The notes beneath the pieces are model-generated. The model did not search any database, had not been told where the DNA came from, and was given only the letters and a program-made list of their open reading frames with translations. From positions 60,817-124,816 of the forward strand of contig LVAT01000017.1 in the NCBI GenBank assembly GCA_001604135.1: a DNA stretch of 64,000 nt, given 5' to 3'. Origin of the DNA: Clostridiales bacterium Firm_14. GTDB lineage: Bacteria > Bacillota > Clostridia > Saccharofermentanales > Saccharofermentanaceae. This document shows, piece after piece, positions 34,998 to 43,765 of the stretch; the first letter of the stretch is position 1, and every line of letters begins with the position of its first letter. Position numbers and translations under genes: made by a program.

Positions 34998-35723
34998 ATG
35001 TCAGGTCATTCTAAATGGAGCAACATCAGAAGGAAAAAAGAGGCATCAGATGCAGCTAAGGGAGCTGTATTTACTAAAATTGCCAAAGAGATAGCTGTAG
35101 CAGTTAAGGCCGGAGGTCCTGACCCTGATGGCAACTCAAGACTTAAGGCAGTTGTGGCAAAGGCTAAGGCTGCCAATATGCCTAATGACAATATCAACCG
35201 CGCCATCAAGAAGGCTGCTGAAGCCGGTGAAGGCGACGATTATGAAGAGATCACATATGAAGGTTATGGTCCTGCCGGCGTTGCCATCATGGTCAAGACT
35301 TTGACCAATAACCGTAACCGTACGGCTGCAGATTTAAGACACATCTTCGATAAGAACGGCGGCAACCTGGGTGTTGACGGTTCGGTATCCTTCCTTTTCA
35401 ACGAGAAGGGTACAATCCTTATTTCCAAAGAAGAATATGAAGATGAGGATCAGGTAATGACGGATGCTCTCGACTGCGGCGCATCTGATTTCGATTCCGA
35501 TGACGAATACTACATCATCTCAACAACAACAGCTGACTATTACGATGTCCGCAATGCTATTGAAGCTAAGAATTATGAGATCGCGGATTCAACAGTCGGT
35601 CCGGTTGCGATCACTTCCGCAGAGGTTACTGATCCTGATGCGGTCGCGCAGCTCGAAAAGATGCTTGACATGATGGATGAGAACGAGGATATCCAGGAAG
35701 TCTTCCATAACTGGAACGGTTAA
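34998..35723 (+). CDS. yebC: YebC/PmpR-family protein (translation/transcription regulator)
   Basis: 241 residues. MSGHSKWSNIRRKKEASDAAKG is cut from the family consensus start, and NMPNDNINRAIKKA, TLTNNRNRTAADLRHIFDKNGGNLG follow. YebC proteins have been called transcription regulators and, for some members, factors relieving ribosome stalls. Of ATGs at 34992 and 34998 the second is seven bases after GGAGG and gives the family start MSGH. Heads a plus-strand group of four genes. Confidence 0.96.
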   Translation: MSGHSKWSNIRRKKEASDAAKGAVFTKIAKEIAVAVKAGGPDPDGNSRLKAVVAKAKAANMPNDNINRAIKKAAEAGEGDDYEEITYEGYGPAGVAIMVKTLTNNRNRTAADLRHIFDKNGGNLGVDGSVSFLFNEKGTILISKEEYEDEDQVMTDALDCGASDFDSDDEYYIISTTTADYYDVRNAIEAKNYEIADSTVGPVAITSAEVTDPDAVAQLEKMLDMMDENEDIQEVFHNWNG

Positions 35724-35735
35724 AGGACTTTAGAA

Positions 35736-36797
35736 TTGGACAACCATGACGAATTAAAACAAGAGCAGAACCAGACACAAAGCGCTCCCGTAGCGCGGAA
35801 GACTTTGTTGTCTGAATTCAAGGGAACGCTCAAAAGATTCGACAGGTCAAATCCATCAAATCAGAATCTTAATTCTGAATACCCTTCGCAGAGCTTTGAA
35901 CGGAATCTCGAGCTGATACTGTCGAGCGAACAGTTAACGCGCGAGGTCTTGTCCAATATTGCCATAATTGCCTTTGTCGGCCCGTCCGGCACAGGTAAGA
36001 GCACCCGTGCGATCAAAGTAGCCAGAGATAATAATATTTATTACATAATAGATGACGGTCTCCTTATCAACGGAAGCCGTATTGTTGCAGGCACTTCTGC
36101 CAAAAAGGCACCCACCAAGATGGAATCCGTCAGGCAGGCTATCTTTGTCGATCCTACAAGATCTGAAGTAATGCGCCGTGCCCTGATCGAATCAATGCCG
36201 AGGGCTCTGATGATCCTCGGCACTTCAGATTCGATGCTCAGTAAGATTTGTGAGAACTTATGGCTCAACCAGCCTTCGATGCTTATCAGGATCGAAGATG
36301 TCTCGACTGAAGAAGAGCGACGGCTTGCCCGTACTACCAGAGTCACTGAAGGTATGCATACGATCCCGGTTCCGAGCATGGAGATCAAGCATGAGTTCTC
36401 GGGTTACTTTTCGGATCCTTTCAGCAAATTAAGACAGAGATTCGACCGTGAGCGTGGAGTTACTCCCCTTGCACCCGATTCTGACAGAACAGTCGTAAGG
36501 CCTACTTTCTCTTCACTCGGTTCGTATTCTATTTCCGACGAAGCCATCCTCGATCTGATCAAGATCGTTTTAAAGGATGTGCCGGGATTTGCGGAAGTTA
36601 CTTCATTTAAGACTGAGAAACAGACTTTCGGCGTTATGATCAGCCTAGACCTGGCGCTTTATTACGGCTATGACGCACAGAAGGTGCTCGAGACTGCACA
36701 GCAAAAGGTCGGCAATGCCGTTGAGGAATTTACATCTATTACAATGAATGGCGTAAATGTCAGGGCTAACCGCCTGATGCATTTGCCTAAGCCATAA
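35736..36797 (+). CDS. P-loop ATPase fused to an Asp23/Gls24-like domain
   Basis: 353 residues, TTG start at 35736 after AAAGGA. Residues about 75-215 form a P-loop domain with Walker A VGPSGTGKST (81-90) and a candidate Walker B around PRALMILGTSD. Residues about 270-350 look like an Asp23/Gls24 domain (MISLDLALYYGYDAQKVLETAQQKV, then a conserved-looking VNVRANRLM end). No TM. I do not know a named function for this pairing. It follows yebC by 12 bases and precedes a DUF6062 gene by 14, suggesting a cytosolic nucleotide-dependent protein of one operon. Confidence 0.75.
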   Translation: MDNHDELKQEQNQTQSAPVARKTLLSEFKGTLKRFDRSNPSNQNLNSEYPSQSFERNLELILSSEQLTREVLSNIAIIAFVGPSGTGKSTRAIKVARDNNIYYIIDDGLLINGSRIVAGTSAKKAPTKMESVRQAIFVDPTRSEVMRRALIESMPRALMILGTSDSMLSKICENLWLNQPSMLIRIEDVSTEEERRLARTTRVTEGMHTIPVPSMEIKHEFSGYFSDPFSKLRQRFDRERGVTPLAPDSDRTVVRPTFSSLGSYSISDEAILDLIKIVLKDVPGFAEVTSFKTEKQTFGVMISLDLALYYGYDAQKVLETAQQKVGNAVEEFTSITMNGVNVRANRLMHLPKP

Positions 36798-36811
36798 TTC
36801 CGGAGGATAAA

Positions 36812-37573
36812 ATGGAAAAGATATACATGATCCCTGTTAATGACGCATACAACGAGCGTTGCGGCTGCCCGATATGCAGGCTTCGCGATAAGGCCGAGAA
36901 TAACTATCTCGAGTATTATCTGGGACCTTCTCTCATGGAACCTGATACCCGTAAGATCACCAATAAGACAGGCTTCTGCCCTGTTCACATGGGAAAACTC
37001 AATAAGGCCGTAACTAACAGACTGGGCCTGGGTCTTGTCATGCACACTCATCTTAAGGATTTTGACGAGGATCTTAACCCCAAGCTCAAAGCTGCCATTC
37101 CGGCAAAGGCCGGACTCATAAAAGGCAGAACCACGGAGTATAAGCAAAAGCTCAACAACGTCGCAGATCTTATCGAGAAGAGGATCAACCTCTGCCCTAT
37201 CTGCGACAATCTTAATGATGCTATGGGACACTATGTTGAAGTTATCTGCTGGATGTTCTCTCATGACAAGGACTTTAAGGAAAAGTTCTTAAACGCAGAA
37301 TTCCATTGTCTCCCGCATACCGTCTTATTATTAAGGCAGGCCGCAAAGCTTTCCCAGAATGAAGCTTCCGATTTTGTGGAAGCACTCTATGCAAACAACA
37401 AAGAGACTTTCGATTCCCTGATTTCTGATGTCGAATACTTCACACTGAAATTCGATTACAGAAATACGGATAAGCCATGGGGAACAAGTAAGAATTCTAT
37501 TCAGCGTTCTATGAGATTCTTATCTTCTGACGGGAGGGATTTTGATGAACAGCAATCCAAGAAACAGTCTTGA
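36812..37573 (+). CDS. DUF6062-family cysteine-rich protein
   Basis: 253 residues, soluble. Cysteine pairs are spread along the chain: ERCGCPICRL (Cys17, 19, 22), GFCPVHMGKL, NLCPICDN, and HCLPHT. The CPxC and CPxH pattern suggests a metal site or redox thiols. I recall this architecture as DUF6062; function unknown. GGAGGATAAA precedes the ATG. The next gene starts inside its 3' end (29-base overlap), so the two are translationally linked. Confidence 0.8.
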   Translation: MEKIYMIPVNDAYNERCGCPICRLRDKAENNYLEYYLGPSLMEPDTRKITNKTGFCPVHMGKLNKAVTNRLGLGLVMHTHLKDFDEDLNPKLKAAIPAKAGLIKGRTTEYKQKLNNVADLIEKRINLCPICDNLNDAMGHYVEVICWMFSHDKDFKEKFLNAEFHCLPHTVLLLRQAAKLSQNEASDFVEALYANNKETFDSLISDVEYFTLKFDYRNTDKPWGTSKNSIQRSMRFLSSDGRDFDEQQSKKQS

Positions 37574-37991
37574 TTATTCAAATGCAGAGTTAGATCAGAT
37601 GTCTGATAACACAGTGATCGATGTGTTGCCGGATAAGACTGACGATGAGAATCTGTCTAAATATGTACTCATAAAACATGATTACTATTCAACGGATTCT
37701 GACTTCGGAAGGCATCTGCTGAAGACTTTTCTTGCCGGCTTATGTAATTCTTACAACAGTTCCATCGTTGTTTACCTTGTAGATAAGGGAACCAGACTTT
37801 TGGACAAGACAAATCCTCTTTATGATGATCTGCTCAGCTTGTCACGTAAGACAGAAATCATAATTGCCGACCAGGATAGTATTGATGAGTATGGAGTTAA
37901 TGTTAGTCTTGATTCCGGAATATCATATCAGTCATCAGATTCCATTGCTGAAGATGTAATCTATCTTGCTGATCTTTTGGTCTTAGAGTAA
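37545..37991 (+). CDS. DsrE/YedF-C-like protein
   Basis: 148 residues. From ATG 37545 (GGGAGG seven bases upstream, preferred over TTG 37542) the chain has a polar N-terminus of about 40 residues and then an alpha/beta domain: DSDFGRHLLKTFLAGL, SSIVVYLVDKGTRLL, LSRKTEIIIADQDSIDEYG. The order matches the DsrE-like C-terminal domain of YedF selenium-associated proteins, without the SirA/TusA domain and without its usual cysteine. Role unknown. End of the yebC group. Confidence 0.7.
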   Translation: MNSNPRNSLDYSNAELDQMSDNTVIDVLPDKTDDENLSKYVLIKHDYYSTDSDFGRHLLKTFLAGLCNSYNSSIVVYLVDKGTRLLDKTNPLYDDLLSLSRKTEIIIADQDSIDEYGVNVSLDSGISYQSSDSIAEDVIYLADLLVLE

Positions 37992-38010
37992 TTCTCTTCA
38001 TCTCAAAAAA

Positions 38011-38040
38011 AAAGGCTGTCATTTGACAGCCTTTCTTTTT
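38011..38040. terminator. Two-way terminator between the yebC group and the PilX-like gene
   Basis: AAAGGCTGTCA (38011-38021) and TGACAGCCTTT (38024-38034) form a perfect stem, with a T run on the plus strand (TTTCTTTTT) and an A run on the other side (9 As) that serves the minus strand. Confidence 0.92.
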
Positions 38041-38067
38041 AATTGTTGTTAACCATCAACCGTTTGA

Positions 38068-40314
38068 TTAATAGTAGTAGATAAGGTCGCATACCTGATA
38101 CTTGGATTCAGCAGGTCTTACATCAGGCAGAGTGCTTACCTTTGACGGTGCCGGACAGTAAGGCATACAGTATTTACCACCGGTCTTCAATTCCATGCCG
38201 TCTGCTTCAAGTCTTCCGTAGATCTGAGTCTTTGCGTTACCGTTGGAAGGGCTTGCGAATTTACCGCCGGAATAAAGTCCCATATATGCCTCGATCTTTG
38301 ATGCGTTTCCGAGCATGATCGTATTACTCGAGACTCCGAAAACATAAATCGCAGGCTTCGGAGATACATCCTTATGATTTACATTATCGAATTTAGGCCT
38401 GTAGTATTCGGAGTAGCTGATACCGTTAAATGCATTGCCCCAATCTGTATCCTCATTAGCGGACGGAGTCTTCTGAATATACTGACCGATCAACTTAGGA
38501 GTGTCCTTTCCGTTACGCTTGATCGAGATGAATCCGGCGCTGGCCAGATAGCTTGTTTTAGCAAACTGGTCGTCAGAAGTAATATAGAGATTAGCATTAT
38601 TCTCAAGAATGAATATCGCGGGCTGAGGTGCTACATTGTTAGCTCCATATACTGCAAAGACAACCATATCCATTTTATGAGTAGTGCCGGAGAACCAGAA
38701 ACGGTAACTTCCTGCGTTTGATCCGTTGATACAAATTACATAAGGACCTGGAGTGATCTTGTCAGCAGATGTAACCGGAGAACTGCCGGTGACATAGTAA
38801 TTGCCTGCAGGTAAACCGATGATTCTGTCAGTTGATGTAGTTCCATCGCTGGCGGAATATGTTGAGTCCAGATTACTCAATTTTGACAGGTCGATCGTTG
38901 TTGCATTACTGGGGTGCGTTTTTGTCAGCGGGTTCTGAATAATATCATCTCCGCCATCCTTGATCTTGTCACCCTTCTTATAGACTTTGCCGTTCTTTCC
39001 ATAAGCGTAATCATCAGTTACTGTAGTGCCGCCGTCATAATGGATCGTAAGACCGTCAGCATTAATAGAATTAAATACCTGAGTTGCAACGTTCGAAGGG
39101 AACGGCTCTGAATCATACTTATATGCTCTGTAAGTTTTTATCATGTGGTTGATTTCGTTTCTCTTATTCTGCTCAGCAGTATTGCTGCTGTTAGAACCGA
39201 GATCAGCACCATAGTTCGTGATTTCGCTGGAGAAATCCGTTCTGGTACCATTGTTTTTATAGGTTGCTGTAAAGGAAGAAACAGCAGCACCGGCAGCGTC
39301 GACAATATAACACTTAACACCTGTCTTAGTAAGAATACTCTTATAAGCCGTAGGTGCATCATTATTAGTGTTAACATTGCTGTCAATAACGTTTCTGTTT
39401 GAGAAAATGAAATTCTTTGTATTAAATGTACCTGTGCTGGCAGTTACACTCTTAAAGCCGACATCGTTATGATCCTTACCGATGAAATAGATATCGCCGT
39501 TAAACTTAGTACCGCTTGAATACTCCGTAAAATATGAACCGTCTAAGAGAACGATTCTTCCGTTATAAGTGTTGCCGCCTCCGATGTAAGGGCTGCCGCT
39601 GTAGTAAACTACGTCCGAATAGAAAATAGCACTGGAAGCCTGCTCTGAAGCGCTGCCTCTGATGAGGACTGTATTATCGTCAACATAGAGCTTATCGTCG
39701 GGATTGGATATGCTTGCATTAGCAGTAGCTAATTCATTCAAATAAGCAGGAGCGATCATACCTACGCCTTCAGTAAAACGCAGCTGCTCCTTTGATACGC
39801 TCTTACCGAGTTCGATCTGATTGGAGAATCGTCCTGTATAAGAAGGAGAGATGTCTCTTGCCTGGAGAATAACCTGAATGTTCTCTCTCTCTTCACCGAT
39901 AACAGTTGTAAAGTCGATCTTTATCTTCTTATTCGTGGCATAGTTGTCATCTTTGTAAATATCGATGTAGGTGCAGTTGTCAGCGGTATTTCCCATGCCG
40001 GGCACATTATCAACAACCATTCTTGCCTTATCAGCGTCATTAGCCGTGCGGGTTGCATGAGCGCCAAGAATAGCGTCGAGCTGTGTATCTGTAATTTCCT
40101 GAGTCTTAAGAGCCTCTAAAAAAACTTCCGAAGCTGCCGTAACAGTAAGTCGAGCCTGGCTATTCATTGAACTTGAATACAGACGGCGTCTTGTTGCCTG
40201 TGTGAGCATCATAGCAGATGCAATGAAGATCATTGCGAGTGCCAGGATGAGAACAACGATGACAAGAATTGCGCCCTTCTTGCTCTTCTTTGACTTAGTT
40301 AATCTTTTAATCAT
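38068..40314 (-). CDS. Large PilX-like pilus-associated surface protein, 748 residues
   Basis: From ATG 40314 (AAGGTG six bases upstream; the GTG at 40323 is rejected): basic MIKRLTKSKKSKK, then GAILVIVVLILALAMIFIASAMMLTQ, a PilX_N-like segment without the Phe+1 Glu+5 pair of true prepilins. The remaining ~710 residues are polar, Asn/Ser/Thr/Gly-rich and beta-like, with several short repeated phrases (AIYVFG, AIFILEN). I infer an external pilus tip or adhesin component. It has its own promoter and terminator and lies across the yebC group from the pil operon. Confidence 0.8.
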   Translation of the reverse strand: MIKRLTKSKKSKKGAILVIVVLILALAMIFIASAMMLTQATRRRLYSSSMNSQARLTVTAASEVFLEALKTQEITDTQLDAILGAHATRTANDADKARMVVDNVPGMGNTADNCTYIDIYKDDNYATNKKIKIDFTTVIGEERENIQVILQARDISPSYTGRFSNQIELGKSVSKEQLRFTEGVGMIAPAYLNELATANASISNPDDKLYVDDNTVLIRGSASEQASSAIFYSDVVYYSGSPYIGGGNTYNGRIVLLDGSYFTEYSSGTKFNGDIYFIGKDHNDVGFKSVTASTGTFNTKNFIFSNRNVIDSNVNTNNDAPTAYKSILTKTGVKCYIVDAAGAAVSSFTATYKNNGTRTDFSSEITNYGADLGSNSSNTAEQNKRNEINHMIKTYRAYKYDSEPFPSNVATQVFNSINADGLTIHYDGGTTVTDDYAYGKNGKVYKKGDKIKDGGDDIIQNPLTKTHPSNATTIDLSKLSNLDSTYSASDGTTSTDRIIGLPAGNYYVTGSSPVTSADKITPGPYVICINGSNAGSYRFWFSGTTHKMDMVVFAVYGANNVAPQPAIFILENNANLYITSDDQFAKTSYLASAGFISIKRNGKDTPKLIGQYIQKTPSANEDTDWGNAFNGISYSEYYRPKFDNVNHKDVSPKPAIYVFGVSSNTIMLGNASKIEAYMGLYSGGKFASPSNGNAKTQIYGRLEADGMELKTGGKYCMPYCPAPSKVSTLPDVRPAESKYQVCDLIYYY

Positions 40315-40406
40315 AAGAAGCACCTTCCTTCATTATGGTCTTAAGTTACTTATTTTACTGTGTCCGGCGGGAATACCCCGCACAATTCACCTAATTATCT
40401 GAGCCT

Positions 40407-40435
40407 ATTTTATGACATATGAATTCAAATTTCAA
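40407..40435 (-). promoter_or_regulatory. Promoter of the PilX-like gene
   Basis: Minus strand TTGAAA (40430-40435), 17-base spacer, TAAAAT (40407-40412). The leader is about 85 bases. A 14-base AT-rich palindrome AAAATTCGAATTTT (40439-40452) lies just upstream of the -35. Confidence 0.75.
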
Positions 40436-40465
40436 CAGAAAATTCGAATTTTGCTAACTATTTTT

Positions 40466-40500
40466 ACATAGTTTGTTAACATTTTGTTTACAAACTATGT
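40466..40500. repeat. Inverted repeat at the end of the exonuclease gene
   Basis: ACATAGTTTGT (40466-40476) and ACAAACTATGT (40490-40500) are perfect; with one mismatch the stem extends to 15 bp around a five-base centre. It overlaps the stop codon at 40495. On the minus strand it is followed by A rather than T, so it is not an ordinary terminator; it may protect the 3' end or bind a protein. Confidence 0.6.
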
Positions 40501-41484
40501 TTCGTTCACATCTTCCTCAACTTTTTCGACGGGCTTACCCTTCTCTCCGTATTTATCGAATTCTTCTTTTTTAGAAGCTACGAGCCAATAATCGTTCTGT
40601 GTGGCAAAGCGCATAACGGATGCGGCATAGTGATTGCCTGCCCTGTTCTTCTTAACCCTTGTTCTGGAGAAGAGCTCACCGTGCTCCCTGCATTCGAGCA
40701 GAGCATACTGGGACTTGCGGATACGGAAACTCGGGATCTTGACCGAGAGCCTGGTTCCGCAAAGCGGACAGTTGGTCATGAAATTCTTTGACGTCGCAAA
40801 TGCACTGATGCTGTCAAGGCATTCAGGTCCCACAAAGCTGAAATCAGAGGGAATATCCGGATCGATCGAAGAACTCGAGATGGCAGATATTACTTCAGAG
40901 GGCTTGTTATGCTTAAAGATCTCCTCAAATACCGCGCCGGTGTAATGGGCGTCTGCGGTAGCACTGTGGAAGAATTCATTTTTATCTATATTATAAAAAT
41001 CTACCGCTGCCTCTACACTTCTCTGCGTTCCCTGAAGACCTGCAAAGAGCGAGAAAATCGGCTGGAGATCCAGGAAAAACATTCCAAGCTTGGAATCCAT
41101 TTCAAAGAACTCGAGGTTCATCTTAAGCATGGAGGGGTCAGAACTGCCCCAGCCGACAAGAATGGCGTCTCCGCAGAATTTTCGAAATCTCGTATATACA
41201 TCCTTAAACGGTTCTCCGTTAAGGAGATCCGCATTCTTCTTATGGGTAACCTTCTTTACGTGGTAATGAAGCTTAGTGTACTTGACCGGTACGATATCTG
41301 CAGAGAAAGAGTCCTTATACAATAACTCGCCGTTATCGTATACATACTTCAATGCGCCGATCTCGATGATCTCACCGGTCAGCCTGCTTACGTCAAAGGG
41401 ATATTCTTTCCCCGGCATCGGCTGATTCCATTCCATGTCAAATACAACGAATTCCGTGCCGTCTGTGATCTTCTTACTTATCAT
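40495..41484 (-). CDS. DnaQ-like 3'-5' exonuclease with C-terminal zinc ribbon
   Basis: 329 residues from ATG 41484 (GAAGGA ten bases upstream, overlapping the previous gene by 11 bases; longer starts add an unlikely tail). DEDDh motifs: Exo I FDMEWNQP, Exo II around GWGSSDPSML, Exo III HSATADAHYTG. This resembles the ERI-1/KapD type rather than DNA polymerase epsilon. The last ~95 residues carry CPLC (near 245) and CREH (near 275), a likely zinc ribbon. Substrate RNA or DNA is not decided by sequence. Confidence 0.85.
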   Translation of the reverse strand: MISKKITDGTEFVVFDMEWNQPMPGKEYPFDVSRLTGEIIEIGALKYVYDNGELLYKDSFSADIVPVKYTKLHYHVKKVTHKKNADLLNGEPFKDVYTRFRKFCGDAILVGWGSSDPSMLKMNLEFFEMDSKLGMFFLDLQPIFSLFAGLQGTQRSVEAAVDFYNIDKNEFFHSATADAHYTGAVFEEIFKHNKPSEVISAISSSSIDPDIPSDFSFVGPECLDSISAFATSKNFMTNCPLCGTRLSVKIPSFRIRKSQYALLECREHGELFSRTRVKKNRAGNHYAASVMRFATQNDYWLVASKKEEFDKYGEKGKPVEKVEEDVNET

Positions 41485-43765
41485 TCGTGGTGTTTCCTTC
41501 GCCGGATACTGTCTTCTTTTTATTATACATTTGGGATACGGGAATTGCGATAAAGCACAGAGCGGCAACAACGCTTATAAGGACACCGGGTACTATTCCG
41601 GAATCCCTTCGCTCGACTGTGACTTCCATATTATCCTCCCCATTGCATTCGAATGTGCAGGCAAGCTTGCCGGAGAATTCGAATGTGTTGCAGTATACTC
41701 CGCCGATCTTTACTTTCGTATCATCATATGAATAAGGCAAAACAAGCGTGTTTGTGCCCCGAAGAGCCTTTGTGACGATCGTGAACTTCGATGAAGATGC
41801 ATCGCCTGACAGCTGCTTAATGCCGTTATAAGCATCTTCGTTGAGCTTATACAAAGCGATATAGCAGATCTCCTCGCCCTCGGAACTTACCGTAAACTCC
41901 AGGCTAACCTCGCCGGCTGTTACATCCAGAGCCGTAAGGAAAGGACCTGTGAATGACTTCTCGCTGATGCCGTCAGAAGACTCGATCTTAACTGAAGCAC
42001 CCTCGATGGCCGTACAGTATATGAAGAGCTTCTCTCCTGCCTGAACATCAAACGGATCGAATTTGAAAACCGTCGTGCCTACATCAAGGCCGTATCTGTC
42101 AGAACCTTTGATAATGAGTTCATCTTCTTCATTTGAAGGTGTTATGTATATCTCTTCGAAGAGTTCTTCGCCATTGATGCTGTTTGCGAGGAAATTGATC
42201 CCGTCGATGGCAGATTCTTCGAATTCGAAAATGCCGAGATCGGTCGTAACCAGCTGATACTTCTCACCGCCGTTTAATGCAGGCAGATCAAAATCGCTGT
42301 CGAATATAAGGGTCTGCGCCTCGCTGTCACCGTACTCGGGCACGAAATACTTTTCCACGGTAGGCTTAGTGATCGTGTTGTTGAACATTATGAACGACGC
42401 ATTGATGCCTACAAAGGCGCAGATAACAATTGTGGCCGCTATCTTGGCCTTGTTGGTGAGCTTCTCTTTTGCCAATGCATAGACCAGGCAGGAATCGAGG
42501 ATTACCGCAAGGAATGTTGTCACAAGGATCGGAGCGGCAAGAGTCGTGCCTGCCGTCGAATTATTTGCAACGACCAGGAAAGCTGCCGGGATAAGGGCTG
42601 TTGCTATGAACTCGCCGCGTGTCAGTGTCTTGATGTTCTTAAGGCCGATTCCGGCGATGAAGAATATCAGGACGCCAAGGCATATAAGCCTCGAGGACAT
42701 GATGACCGGAGCTGCTCCGAAAATGCTTACTGTCTCGTTTACGAATGAAGAGCAGCAGGAAATATAGAAAACAGCCGTGATAACTGCCGATGCGACCTTA
42801 AGTCTTACGGGGATGGACTCATTTAAGGCAAATGCGATAATTGCAACGACGGTAAGGATTCCCACATAGACAACAGGGGCGGAATTCATGACCATGCCGC
42901 CGGAACGGAGCAGGAACATGCCTCTGAAAATATCATATACAGTATAGGAAACCTTAGCCTTGGAGAAACTTTCCGAGACGTTTACATCGAACGTCATCGC
43001 ATAGAGGCCGGGAACAGAGAAAGCAGCCGTAAGGATAAGACCCGTAAGGATGCTGCCCAATACTTTAGCCCAGGATGAGAAGGCCATCTTAAATGTCTGG
43101 TAAAGTCCGAAGGACATTAAGAGGCTGATAAGGATAACCGCAGGGATTCCCGTAAGGATTCCGTATCCGCCTGTAGCGCCCAGGCAGAAAGAAGCAAAGC
43201 AGACAAGCGAGAATGACTTCCATGTCCGCTTCTTATAGTAAGAATCGACGGCTGACATAAGGACAGGCATCATTATGGACATGTTCATTATCTCTGCGAG
43301 CTGTGCCGTAAAGACCACCTGGGTGGAGAAAGCAAACATTACAGCCAGAAGGCCGGATAACATTTTAGAAAGCTTTACGTGCTCTGACATGAAGTAATAC
43401 ATGGCAGCAGCGCAAAGTCCGAATCTTACGAAATAACCTGCCATAAGGACTGTCCTGGCAGCTGCCTGCGGAAGGATCAGAGCCAGATAAAAGAACAGGT
43501 CCAAGTGAACGAAAGTCAGAAGCCTCCACAGATCAGAACCGGTATTCCCTGCCCTGATCAGATTAATGTCGTCGAGAGCAAGGTCGATTCCGTAAACGAT
43601 ATTCTCGCTCATAAGGCCTGAACGCATCGTAATGCCCGTGGGAAGGATCTTGCCGGGCTCGATCTTAAGGCCTGCATAAAAAGCAAGCACGGCGATCAGT
43701 ACAGATGCCAGAAAACAGAATAAAACACCCTGATATTGACTCAGTTTTCCTTTGGCATTATTCAT
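41474..43765 (-). CDS. YfhO-family polytopic membrane protein (short paralogue)
   Basis: 763 residues from ATG 43765, which has GGAGGTG four bases upstream and overlaps the stop of the preceding gene; earlier in-frame starts lack a site. About 12 TM helices fill residues 10-440, an external beta-rich part follows (about 470-725), and a last TM (about 728-748) precedes a short tail. The layout is that of YfhO, a membrane protein linked to lipoteichoic acid glycosylation in Bacillus. It shares the layout with the next gene upstream, so the two are probably paralogues. Confidence 0.82.
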   Translation of the reverse strand: MNNAKGKLSQYQGVLFCFLASVLIAVLAFYAGLKIEPGKILPTGITMRSGLMSENIVYGIDLALDDINLIRAGNTGSDLWRLLTFVHLDLFFYLALILPQAAARTVLMAGYFVRFGLCAAAMYYFMSEHVKLSKMLSGLLAVMFAFSTQVVFTAQLAEIMNMSIMMPVLMSAVDSYYKKRTWKSFSLVCFASFCLGATGGYGILTGIPAVILISLLMSFGLYQTFKMAFSSWAKVLGSILTGLILTAAFSVPGLYAMTFDVNVSESFSKAKVSYTVYDIFRGMFLLRSGGMVMNSAPVVYVGILTVVAIIAFALNESIPVRLKVASAVITAVFYISCCSSFVNETVSIFGAAPVIMSSRLICLGVLIFFIAGIGLKNIKTLTRGEFIATALIPAAFLVVANNSTAGTTLAAPILVTTFLAVILDSCLVYALAKEKLTNKAKIAATIVICAFVGINASFIMFNNTITKPTVEKYFVPEYGDSEAQTLIFDSDFDLPALNGGEKYQLVTTDLGIFEFEESAIDGINFLANSINGEELFEEIYITPSNEEDELIIKGSDRYGLDVGTTVFKFDPFDVQAGEKLFIYCTAIEGASVKIESSDGISEKSFTGPFLTALDVTAGEVSLEFTVSSEGEEICYIALYKLNEDAYNGIKQLSGDASSSKFTIVTKALRGTNTLVLPYSYDDTKVKIGGVYCNTFEFSGKLACTFECNGEDNMEVTVERRDSGIVPGVLISVVAALCFIAIPVSQMYNKKKTVSGEGNTTNDK

